64,000 bases of DNA from the NCBI GenBank assembly GCA_013400975.1, contig WBMZ01012069.1:49236-113235 (forward strand). Reading direction: 5' to 3'. Each line of letters begins with the position of its first letter. Within the stretch, counting starts at the first letter, position 1. The translations under genes were made by a program, and so were the position numbers. Shown piece after piece: positions 1-10,915 of this stretch. The stretch comes from Atrichornis clamosus. Its lineage: Eukaryota > Chordata > Aves > Passeriformes > Menuridae. The notes under the pieces are model-generated. The model did not search any database and was not told the DNA's origin. It saw nothing but the letters and a program-made list of their open reading frames with translations.

Positions 1-689
1 ACTTGGAGCCTTGGGTGGCATCTTGCTGGACTTGTAACTTTTGTGTAATGTGTCCAGCACCCTTTTTTATGAACATACCTGTCACCAGAAATTCTATGCA
101 ATATGCCTAGAACACAGATATAAGAATGCCCACCACCATTACAATTGTGTTGTCGGTTGGACACTTAGTAAAGTGAACATAAATTAGAGATGTAGGTAAG
201 GGACATCATACAGAAGGGAAGAGGTGATACCAGATGAGTATTGGTCTCAAGCCCTTAGCGATGTTTGGCATTTAGTCCAGCATTAGAGCTAGTAAATTTA
301 TCTGCTTCCATTATTTAGTAGCCCATGTTGATAGATTTCAGAAAAATAAAGACCAGCACCTGCTGGAACAAGAATTTAGAATAGCATCAGAAATAATGGG
401 AATGAAACTCCTTTCCTATTGGGTGACAACCCGCACCTGAACACTATACAAGAAGGTGATGGCCTCGTGTGCAATACATGTTACTGGAAGAATTCTTCTC
501 TTTTTCATTCCAGCTGGTAAGTTGACAAGTTTCAAAGTCTCTGCCACCTGGCTTTCAAATAAACAATTATCGTAACTTATCTGAAACTGTACAGCTTAGC
601 CATTCAATACAAAGTTTTGACTGGAAACAAGGGTGTGTGCTGTACCCAGACAAGTAAGAGCCTTCTGTTTTTTGTTTGTTGATCTCTAG
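1..689 (+). other. IFT74 intron (3' end), non-coding
   Basis: This is intronic sequence upstream of the first exon in the window. No repeat or coding segment was recognised. A perfect-looking acceptor/donor pair enclosing only three bases near 514 is treated as chance. Confidence 0.6.
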
Positions 690-787
690 ATTTTCTTGAG
701 ACTTTTGAAGACATGAAGAATCAGGAATTGGAACGAAAGGCCCAAATAGAAGCCAACATTGTTGCTCTCCTTGAGCACTCAAGCAGG
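690..787 (+). CDS. IFT74: IFT74 coding exon a (first in window)
   Basis: The exon follows a TCTCTAG acceptor and ends before GTAAGC. Its first two bases (AT) complete a codon from an exon outside the window. It encodes 32 residues starting [13 protein letters not shown] and ending in SSR at a codon boundary. It is part of the C-terminal coiled coil. Confidence 0.9.
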
Positions 788-3700
788 GTAAGCATTTCCA
801 TCCTTCTTTTGCAAGCTAGACATTTAGAAGCACAGAAAAGGAGAATTGCTGGATAAAGAATGATGATGGGTTTTATATATTTATATTTATCTACATAATA
901 GTCTCTTCAGAGGATGAAACACTAAAACATGTGCAGTAGTAGTTAAAAAAAAGTTTTGTTTAATTTCCCATTATTTCTGGGGAAAGAGTTTCGAATAGTA
1001 TATTTATATAGTAATATTGTGACCAGAATAAGGAAGTATTTGCATAATTGCTATAACTGATCATCACTGCTATGATGAACATTATTAAACACTTCCAAAT
1101 ACTGCAAATTAAACTACTGCAATATTTTGTTTATCCAAAGTTTGCAAATCCCAGTTCATGGGTATTCTGTCATTCTATTTTAGTGTTACATAACTAAAAA
1201 TGTTCCAGTTGTCCTTCTGAGCTACTTAAAGTATGTCTGCAATACCCTGCTGTGTAATATTTAATATAAATAATATAAATGAAGAACGTAACACTTCAGA
1301 AATTGTTCCCATTTTCAGTCTGCCATTTTTTTCACTTTCAAGACTACTTCTAACGTTGTGGGCTCCCACGGATTTTTTAATCTTATAGAAAACTTTCAGC
1401 TGAGTAATAGTTTGATTCTATGATTATTGTAATTGTCTTCCAACTCTTTCAGTATAGTATACCATGAGGTATATTATAGGCACTGTTACTTACTTTAGAA
1501 CAGACCAATATGGCAGCATAGTTTATACTTCATTGCATTTTTGTTTAATTTGTGCTGGCCTATCAGTACATCTTTTATTGAAAGTTGGCAGAATGTAAGT
1601 GATTTACATTTAAATCACTTCAGACTATTTCCAGTATTTTAAGTCTTTATTGTAGTAAAGTCAAATAACAGACATAGGATGTGAGTTTCTTACTTGTCCA
1701 ATTACCATTCGTTGGTTCAAAAATACAGCATGTTCTTCTTTTTATTATTGGTTACACACAGAATCTGAATCATATGAAACAAATTTCGTCTGTTACCAAT
1801 CAAGAGCTGAAGATTATGCAGGAAGACCTCACTTTCAAATCAAATGAAATGCAGAAGTCACAGAGCACTGCTAAGAATCTGATTACAGGTGAGATCAGCA
1901 GTGAATTTTCAAAGTAATTCCTTAAAATAATAAAGATTACCTGCATTGTTACAATAATAACATGTAGAAGATTTCCAAATATTAGGTAACAAGTGATCTC
2001 CAAATACTAAATTACAGTGGCAAGTTCACAAATCGAAACTCTTGTGGGTAACAAGTTATTTATTTTCCCCAAGTTATTTATATTTATGATCTATTATCTT
2101 TTATTTACTATATATTATATATAGCATCAGTATGTATACTTATATATACTTACCTTGCTATTATGACTAAATGATAATCTTCCTTGCACAGATATATGTT
2201 AAACAAATGTATTTTATTACAGGGGTTGAATTGAGCTAAAATTTGATTTTACTAATACCCACCTCAAATAAGATCTTTCATGATCTTAAAAGAGTGTTTA
2301 ATAAATTGAAATAGAGACTTCCACAGGTCTATAACTATGTATTATCTGTAAATGTAGTTCTTAGTATCACTTACGGCTTTTCCAGAGGGGGTATGTACCA
2401 TGGGCAATTAACTGACAACAATAGTGAATACCTCTCAAATTCTGAGGCTTTGGTTCTACAAAGAGAATATTTGTTTTGACTTCATTTTCAAAAAGTCAAA
2501 TAATTAAATGTAAGCATCTTCAGGATGCTGTCTGTAATTTCAAAAAGCAGACAGTATTTTTCTATCATTCCCATAATAAAGTATCTATTTAGTTCTTTAT
2601 TTGCACTGTTTATAGTAGAATTGTTCTCACAATTCTGCGTCTTTGCCAATATCATTATTGGTTCAGCAAACCTTTCCTTGTTTGTTTGGCTGAAAGGAAG
2701 GGATAGGAATTAAGAACCATAAACCATTTTGTTAGAAGGCTATTATGTGCTATACTTCATAGTAATTTTCAAACTAGGAGCCGGTATTGTGACTTCAAAG
2801 TAGTTGTGAGCAAATAAGAAGTGGTTTGGCACAAAATGTTAGAGAAATGGATTGTTCTGTTGTGTGTTTGAGCAGTTAGTGTTCTCTTGTCTGCAGATAC
2901 TCATTTTGCAGTTGTAGTGTAGTTTAAATCACTGGGCCTTACATTAGAAGTTCAGATATGACTTTTTATTCTTTCATATAAACATTGTTTCTGACTATCT
3001 TATAATATAAGGGTGTTTTGAAAGCACGTAATGTTATAGAGGCATTATTGAAAGACATATTTCTTTCTCTGCAAGGGAAGAGAAGGAAGTTACAATACAT
3101 AATTTTCAGCAGACAATTTAAATGATTTGTAAGTAAATGTCTGACAGCTAAGATTCACAGCTACTGTAAGAAACAAGATTCTTTCGGAAATACAGTGAAT
3201 GCTCAGTTTGCACAGATGAAGTTCTGTCTAACCCTTGAATTATAAAACAGTCACCTTCAGGATTCTTTTGTTATGATTAAAATCTGGATTTCCATATTTT
3301 CTTGCCGGAACAAAGATATAAAAAGTCCACCAGCAGAACCCTTAAAAAAAACAAAAAAGAAAAGGAAACCATGAAGAGTAAACAAAAGTGCTGATGGCAT
3401 AGTTTCCCCAAAACATTTCCCTGGGTCACTGTAGTTTGTTCTGAGAATCTGCCACTGTGTACACACTGCATGCTAGACTCTGCAACTTCATGGCGTATCA
3501 AAAGGAACTGGGCTGCATCCTCTTCCTGTCTCTTCCCCTAGAGGAATTCTGAGGTTTTTTCAGTTTTGAGGCTTTTTTCATTGAGTCTGCTGCTGGATAA
3601 GGATAAAACATGCCCCTTCCACTTTCTTCCCTTTCCTCCAGAAGGTTTGAATGGATAGGAATACCCATTGCAGTCTCATTATAGTTTTTGTCAGTATTTA

Positions 3701-6700
3701 GATAGAACAGTCAAAGAATTCTTTGTGCCTTTTTGGCATTTAGGTTCACCCTTTACAGGTAAAATAAGTTTCAACTGGTCAACTATGCATAGTTTTAAAG
3801 AAACAAAATATAGATATGAACAACTATACAAAAAGTGAAAATGCCGTGATAAGACCTAAGTAGATCCTCATGAACATCTATAGTTGTTTTCTGCTATTTC
3901 TCTCCAATCTGAATTTATTTTAGAATTCTATTTTTTGCTATTGCTTATCTTAAAAAACTCATTTATTGATGTCCTTAAGCATTTTTCTGTCTTTAAACCA
4001 CAGTGCTGTAGGAGCAAGAGAAGTAAAGCTGTGATCTGTTCAGTTGTGGTTTACAATCTGTCATTGACCAATTGCAGAAACTTCAGTGTGAAACGCTGGG
4101 CAGTTATGAAGTTTTGTAGACACAGAGAAGGTGTTTTCTTAAGCCCTTTGAAGTGGAAAGCAGACTTTGAATTACTGACATGCAATGCAGTCCCAAATAC
4201 TTAATTTTAAATCCTTCCTTTTATTGGCATGGGAGTTTTTCATATTTATATAAATGCTTTTCGTACATACAGGACTACTTCAATCTTACTTAATGGATCA
4301 GTGGAATTGCAAATGGAACACAAAAATCTTGGCTTGCCTTTTTTTTTAATTTTGATGTTCCTAAAGAAATCATGAAAGTGCTTTAACAAGCCAAAAATGT
4401 TGATTAAAGCAAACATTTCAATCTAAAAAATAAAAAATAAGTATATGGCATAAATACACAGGCAGAGAGATGAGTACCAAAATCTTGTTATGAGGGTGTT
4501 TTGATCAGGTGAGATTTTTCCATAAGTCCACTGAGGCAACCATACCTACAGTTTTTGGAAAGGTGAACTCTCCCTCTGTCACTTGGACAAACCTATTCCA
4601 TTCTGGCCTAAAGATTTATACTACCTTGGTTAAGTTGGGGATGAAATTTTCTACCCTTTTTTCAGCTGATCAGCACAAATCTGACTGAGCAAAATAAAAG
4701 TCTGTGCTGAAAAAAGTTTCTTTCTGCAGTCTCACCCCTCCCAATAGCCCACGTTGCCTGATACTTCAGAATGTAGGAAAAAAGACCCTGCATTATTTGT
4801 ATCATTCTTCTGAGTTAGACACAGATCTGAAACGTAAGAAGATGTGGTCATGTATTCAATGTTCAGGAATATTAATAAAATACAATGCCAAGTCAGGTTG
4901 CAAAAGCACCCAAAACAAGTCTAGGCAACATCTAGTCCTTCCCCACTCAGGGTAGATAACTTACTCCCAAGACTGAGTCAAAGTATTTCTATTATTTTCT
5001 GTGTCTTTATTGTTTCTTCTCTTGCACATCTCACGTCTGGACAGTTTCAGTCTTTACAGTTCTCTCATGTAAGAATCCACGCACAGTTCTAATTCCCTTA
5101 ATTGCCTGTATCTTTGTTACTTGTTTTAACAGAGTCTCAGAAGTAAATGTTGTATATTGCAGCACATGTTGATGTTGTAAGCTATGACACTTCTTTTCTG
5201 TGGTTATATGGAAGTAGTTTCCTCTATAAAACAAGTGTTTAAGACAAATCTGGCTATTTGTTCTCCTAAAACTAAGTCTTATCCATATACAAGCAGCATA
5301 AATAAAAATAACACTTTGCTTATATCGTAATAAAAGTATTTCATCAAATTGTCTGCATTATTGCAGTATACTTTTTGTAGGTTATCATTGCTGCTTTAAG
5401 ACTTGAAATTGTCTGTTGCTATAAACATTAACAATAGAAACACTGTGATACAGAAAAGCAGCACATTTTCATTACTCTTCACTTATGGAGTATAATATAG
5501 TAATTGTAGTGTATGAGTCTGGCTTGTGGGATGGTTCTGAAGATCAATTTTTTTCTTTCCTTCATGTTAACAGTCCCATGAATATCAAAATTAGAAAGAT
5601 ATCCAGGAGCTTTTTATGTTAAATATAGCATAAACCTTTGTGTACTGCGCTACATATAATGAAACAAAAAGCACTGTTAATTCGAGATTATGTGTCTGGT
5701 GATCTAGAGAGTCAAAAACTGCAGATGGACCTACAGAAGATGGAACTGTTGGAGGGCAAGATGGTTAGTGAGCTGGCTTCTCTTAAAGACAAAATTGAAC
5801 AGACAAAAGCGGAGTTGGAAATCTACAATAACTTGCCAGCTCTGAAGGCATCAGGAGAAGAAAAGAAAAAGGTAATGAAATGAACGAAACAGAATTTGGT
5901 TTTGAGCAGCTAGTGATGGGGAATCCAATTCTGTGATTAAGAGTCCTTCCTGACAGCTGAAAAGTGGGCTTGCACATCAGTGCAAGTGAATCCAAATACT
6001 TTTTTGCTTATATGTGTGACTTATTAACTGGGTACCTGTAGCAGGAAATGAGCCAGATGCCTTTTGATAACCTCCTTCCACAAAATCTCCCCATTTTATT
6101 TTAGCGATTCAGCTAAACTCTTCTGAGATAATTTATGACTATCCATAACTTTGGATTTAGCAATCTAATACTGAACACAAGCAAAAGAGAATTTCCTGTA
6201 AATTTTTAATATCAGCATTCTCACTAGCTTGTGCAGTATGGTCTAAGCCTACAACTTGGTCATAATCATTGAGTATTATTTTTAGGATAGAACATGCATT
6301 GCTAGAGAAAAGTCATGGCTCCTGTCAGTTCTTTATGCATATGCATATGGTCTTGTTCTGAAAAGAAAAAGAGGTAGCATCTTGAAAGGTAAATTGAAGT
6401 AATATGCCTGAAGTTTGCAGCAAATGAACTCATCCATTGATCAGTTTGTGTTCGGGTTTTTTCTAACTAGAAACTCCAGGGTGACAAAGTAAAATTAACA
6501 AAACGCAGCCATGCTTTCAAGAAAATAATGGAGCACTTGAATACCGAGTATGAGACACTAAAGAGGGAGCTGCAAGAAAATGAGACCCATTCTCAGGTAT
6601 AGGTCAAGTCACATGTTATGTCTTCGGTTGTTTCTTTCTCAGTTTTGGTTTTCTCATACACATGAAGCATTGTACAGACAGAATCTGTTTATTTCTTCTC

Positions 6701-9700
6701 AGGAAGTTTTCTAAATCATGTGTTGTAAGTGTGTAGCTGTATTCACTGTTTTCAAACAGCAGTTAGTATTGTGCCAACAAATGGCTTGTAAACTTCGGAT
6801 TACTTGTGGAGGTCTTTCTCAGCTTAAAAGTTATGTGAATCCTTTCTTTAAGTGTTTGAATTAATCTTTCTCAGAACTCTCCATCTTCTGCCCTTGCTTT
6901 GCTTAAGTAGCTTGAGGACTAACTTAGAAACTACAGGGGAAAAAAAAAAGAAGTCACTACTAATTTGCTAATACCGCTTTTGCTTTTGAAGTCATGGTGT
7001 TTTTTCTTTAAATCTGTGCTATTAATTCCATTTTCCTTTTTCCATTCTTCTGCTTCTTGCAGGCCACTGAAGTTTTAGGGTCTGTTTACACTTCTTTAAA
7101 CAACTTTGGTAGATGTATACATTTACATTTCAAAAGTGAATGAGGAAGGAAGATGTTTGTAACCTCATGAGCACTTTGATTCTTCCATTATAAACACCCA
7201 TAAATAGCTGTCATTTTGGCAGCAGAACTTTACTGGCATATAGGTTTAAATGCACAGAAGGAAAATGGATGACCTTAAAATAAGGTGCAAATAGAAATTG
7301 GTCATTTTTTGTGCATTTCACTGGTTTTTATTGCTAGAGGTTGTTGAGATATTTATCCTTTGGAACTGATTTTTTTTTTTCTAATTCAGTTAAAACCTGA
7401 AGGTCATAATGTACATGTTTAAGCTGACTTTCTTGGGGAGTGAAGGTCGTGAAGGAGATGAAAAGGCGTAGCTCTGACTGAGGCATATGTGTCCATTTGT
7501 AGCATAAGATTATTGTAGGCACTCTAGGGTGACGATATAAATCCTCAAAGCTACATGCCAAACTTTGCAAGACTTCAGATACTGTGTATCTTTTATGCCA
7601 AACTCGAATTCTAGAGTTTAGGTAGATGAGAAATGGATACCCAGACTCTGTTAAGATACTTGCATAATGAGTCTTAATATTTTATCTAAAATAGTACTTG
7701 TACAGCACTTCTTCAGTTCATTAAGCTGTGGCAGTTCTGTTTCAATGTGTGTGAAAAGGATTTGTTTCTTTACTTTTTACATCCTAAGTGTAAATATCAT
7801 GAGAATGAATTAGGGTATGCCTTGTAATAGCTGACTAGTTGACATTCATCAAGCATTTTGAAGTACAAATAACATTCAGAAGTGTGGAGGACAGGCAATT
7901 TTGCAAGATGCCTGCTGTCTTGCAAGGAGTTACTATAAAAATACACTGAATCTTTCCTTTTCTATGTACAAGACAGTAAGTATTCTAGGCTCCTTTACTG
8001 GCTGTTGTGTGCAGCAACATCTATGAAGAGGGCAGTACAATTTCTAATTGGTCAGAAATATCTGATCTTGGAAACAAATGCTTGCCATATTTGCTGTGAA
8101 CCAGTACACTAGATAACTGATTCTTTACTGTTAAGATTTGAGTTATACAGCAACTATTTTAGTCTCTTCTAACTTAAGAATTAAGTAAAATACTGCAATA
8201 TTTTCCTAATTCATTACCTTAGTTTCCACTGAAAGTTTAGTCTCAGAATGATTTTCGGTTTTACATTTAAAAATAACATCTTCATATCTTGACATGCAGA
8301 ACCTTGAACAGTAGCATCAGAAAAACAAATATAAAATTGTATTGTAAGGAAGCAGCCATCGATATAATGTCCACATTAGTTTCCTGTTGATGCTGAAAGT
8401 ATTGAAGAAGTGCCAACACTTAACCCACACTCCTACAATCTTCTTGCTGCAGCTCTGTTCTTATCACAATTTCTGGCATCAGACAGGAAACTTAACTATG
8501 GAAGTAAGGAAGTTTCTTCTGTGTAGCTCAAAGTCCAAGACAGTGACAGGAAATATTGTATCTTTGGTGATTTTAGATCTTACTGATTCTAAGAGAGCTT
8601 TTAAATGATATGAAGCATAATGAGAATTAGTATCTCCCTGAATTGTTCACCTTTTTGCTTCTGACTTGCCTATTAACTTCCTTATATGACAAGTCTTGAA
8701 TTCTCATCTGATTTTTTCGGCTATCACTTCAGTTGCATGCAGTGCTTTTATACAGATGGATTATGAAGTGCTAAATTATATATGGAGGTTAATCATCGGC
8801 AGCTTTAAAAATATTTTGCCATTGTTTCTCATTTCTGTGTTTTTTATGTGAAATAACTTTGATCTTATCAGATGATAGAGTACAAGGTACTGATAGAAAA
8901 TTATTTGTATAAAGTATATGTGTAATAATTACCGTTTTCATTTTCAGTCTTTTTGTGTTTTTGTGTTCTCAGCTTACAAATTTGGAGAGGAAGTGGCAGC
9001 ACCATGAGCAAAATAACTTTATGATGAAGGAGTGTATCCTTTTCTTTAAGAAGCAGAGTCAAATTCACACAGTGTATTAATTGAGGAAGAAGTCTGTTTC
9101 CTCCAGCAGAGTAAGACAGGACGGAATGGGCAGCACAAGACAGGGGAGGAGGGGAAAGGCAATCCTTTGCAAATGTCTCATTAGCTGATAGGTATATATA
9201 GCAAAACTTGCATGTGTTGTGTGAAACAATTTTACAGGGTCCTAAAGCATAAGCTTTGCCTTGCAGTCTGAAGTTTTCCTTCTTCTTCAGTTTGGCCACT
9301 AGGTTTCATACGAAGTTCATCTTCATATCTCTTTGATTCATCTGAAATTAATCTGCCAGTAGCATTGTTTGATAACATGCTGGGATGGGGTAACTGCCTT
9401 GTAGCTCTCTCTCTATGTGATTCAAATTAAAGAGTTATATCCCACTAATCATATCAGCCAAATCTCTATTTGCTTTTTTGCCAGTGACTTTCATAAGATA
9501 GTTTTTGAAATCAGCAAAAGCACTTAAGTTAATTTTGATTAGAATTGATAGTTCTTCTCATCTGGTACTGTTTTTTCTCCTTAGTTATGATAGAGATCTG
9601 AATGTAACCAAGCTGTATTTTTATTTTCTTTTCTAGAGACAGTGAATTCACTGCAGTAAACTTAGTTCTTTAAAATTATTTCAGAAGAAAAAAATCTGAG

Positions 9701-10701
9701 ATCTCTAAGATGCACAAAATCCCTGTTAAGTGATTACGGTACAAATGTAATTGGTTAAGGTAACATCAAAACTAGACCACACTATGTAGTGTAGTGTGTT
9801 GGACAATGGACATTCCTACATATCTCAGAAAATGGCACAGGCATGTATTTCAGGCAGTTCTGTGATAGCATAGCCATCAGAGAAATAATACTGATGATGG
9901 TGATGATGATAATAATGATAATAATTAATGCATATACACATGCATATGTCTATATGTATACATAAAGTGTTATCTTCTGCATATAGCAAATATCCCGTTT
10001 CTCAAATCTGATAAGTGCTCTAATGCTTAGAAAAACATCTGAAAAAAGTCTTGGACAATATAATATAATTGGAGCCATTGTTCTATGAAGGAGGCTCTGC
10101 AGAAATATTTTGTTAAGGCAATATTCTTAAACACAATTTTTCTTAACAGAAAAAACTCTTAAGACAAACCAAGAGAAAATCAGGACATGAAAGCATCTCC
10201 TAACTTAGCATGAAATACTACCTATCTAAATGCAGACTTGTAGAGTGTAGTATGTCTGCTTGGGCTGCTGGAAAGAGAGGGCTACTTTCTTGGACTGAGG
10301 CTTCTGTAGTCAGAGTTCTAAAATGCCAGATTGTATGCCTGTAAATGGCTGAGTGCCTTGAAATGGTTTTGTTTGCGGTGTGCAAGTGGGCAGAGTCCTT
10401 CATGAGGGACTTGTTGCCTATATATATGAAAACAAAAGTGACTCAGGCATGTTATCTCTTTTTAACATGTTTTCCAACCCTTGACAGTTTTCACAGAAGG
10501 AAATAGACTGTACTGTGGTTCCTTGTGATCTGTAATTATACTCATATTTATACTATCAGTTTGTTTCCTTAATTCTTTTAATCAGTCATAGCAACGAAAA
10601 GTCAGGAGAGTGACTACCAGCCTATAATGAAGAATGTGAGAAAACTGGTCAGAGAATACAACAAAGCTCTCATAGAAACTTTACAGAACACCAAGAACTG
10701 A
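690..10701 (+). CDS. IFT74: IFT74, 3' part (last six coding exons), intraflagellar transport protein 74
   Basis: Partial gene; the 5' exons lie left of the window. Coding segments are 690-787, 1762-1888, 5708-5871, 6471-6596, 8973-9033 and 10586-10701. They join in phase to 692 nt: 2 nt completing an upstream codon, 229 codons and TGA. The product is a highly charged, heptad-rich coiled coil. It contains blocks recognised from vertebrate IFT74, such as [46 protein letters not shown] and [13 protein letters not shown]74 pairs with IFT81 in the IFT-B core complex, which carries tubulin and other cargo along cilia by anterograde transport. Weak points are the acceptor at 5707 and the donor at 9034. 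Identity is firm from protein similarity and from TEK lying next downstream. Confidence 0.93.
1762..1888 (+). CDS. IFT74: IFT74 coding exon b
   Basis: The exon follows an ACACAG acceptor and ends at ACAG|GTGAG, leaving a phase-1 junction. It encodes 42 residues beginning [17 protein letters not shown], a conserved IFT74 block in the coiled coil. Confidence 0.92.
1889..5707 (+). other. IFT74 intron, 3.8 kb, no recognised feature
   Basis: AT-rich intronic DNA between exons b and c. Open frames here are short and lack recognisable protein motifs, and no clear transposon was seen. The other IFT74 introns (788-1761, 5872-6470, 6597-8972, 9034-10585) are similarly plain, apart from the small GAT/AAT microsatellite near 9,900. 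Confidence 0.55.
5708..5871 (+). CDS. IFT74: IFT74 coding exon c
   Basis: It encodes [15 protein letters not shown] followed by a charged coiled-coil stretch ending SGEEKKK. The donor is AAG|GTAATG. The acceptor is assigned to CTAG at 5706-5707 because it restores frame with the previous phase-1 exon. The upstream pyrimidine tract is poor, and an in-frame alternative AG a little upstream (CGAG before the ATTATG near 5687) cannot be excluded. The downstream part is firm, the left edge less so. Confidence 0.8.
6471..6596 (+). CDS. IFT74: IFT74 coding exon d
   Basis: It follows a TTTTTTCTAACTAG acceptor and ends CAG|GTATAG, phase 0 at both ends. Its 42 codons encode a coiled coil that includes [18 protein letters not shown] and ends ENETHSQ, matching vertebrate IFT74. 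Confidence 0.93.
8973..9033 (+). CDS. IFT74: IFT74 coding exon e (61 nt)
   Basis: A short exon after TGTTCTCAG, encoding [20 protein letters not shown]. It ends one base into a Phe codon that is completed by the next exon. The donor GTATCC is a poor match to consensus, but the frame and protein continuity (KE-F-IATK) fix the boundary. Confidence 0.9.
9892..9926. repeat. Imperfect (GAT)n/(AAT)n microsatellite
   Basis: TGATGATGG followed by TGATGATGATAATAATGATA is a short trinucleotide repeat in the last IFT74 intron. It is followed by a TA/CATATG-rich stretch to about 9,966. Confidence 0.8.
10586..10701 (+). CDS. IFT74: IFT74 last coding exon and stop
   Basis: It follows a TTTTAATCAG acceptor. 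It encodes [19 protein letters not shown] through the C-terminus ETLQNTKN and stops with TGA at 10699-10701. The downstream 3' UTR is short. Confidence 0.93.
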
Positions 10702-10892
10702 ACCCAGGCATTTCCTTCCTGCCCCAATGGACCAACAATGGGAGATGTGCAAAGCCTGCATGGAAAGCTGGACTACTGAGATCATTCACTCACTACTACA
10801 GTGTCAGACATTCTTAATAGTATTTTTCCAAGTTTTTAGAAGTAACAGGTTTTAATACTATCCCTCATTTTGCAATGTTTAAAATTTTTAGA

Positions 10893-10898
10893 AATAAA
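10893..10898 (+). terminator. IFT74 polyadenylation signal AATAAA
   Basis: The first canonical AATAAA after the IFT74 stop, 192 nt downstream in an AT-rich context. The 3' UTR therefore probably covers 10702 to roughly 10915. Cleavage itself cannot be seen. Confidence 0.6.
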
Positions 10899-10915
10899 CT
10901 TCTGAATTTTAGAAA

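Noticed and set aside
495..525. CATTCCAG-CTG-GTAAGT: ideal acceptor and donor around three bases, a possible IFT74 micro-exon
   Set aside because: No vertebrate IFT74 block requires an extra residue here that I can show. Three-base exons are exceptionally rare, and the pattern can arise by chance.
3884..4204. 106-codon open frame in an IFT74 intron
   Set aside because: No known motif, and the residue mix is that expected from AT-rich non-coding DNA.
8901..9299. 132-codon minus-strand open frame over an IFT74 exon
   Set aside because: It overlaps a real exon on the other strand and shows no domain or splice context. It is a shadow frame.
1..10585. LRRC19, which lies inside an IFT74 intron in mammals
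   Set aside because: No leucine-rich repeat coding sequence was seen on either strand in the IFT74 introns present here. It may lie further left or be absent.
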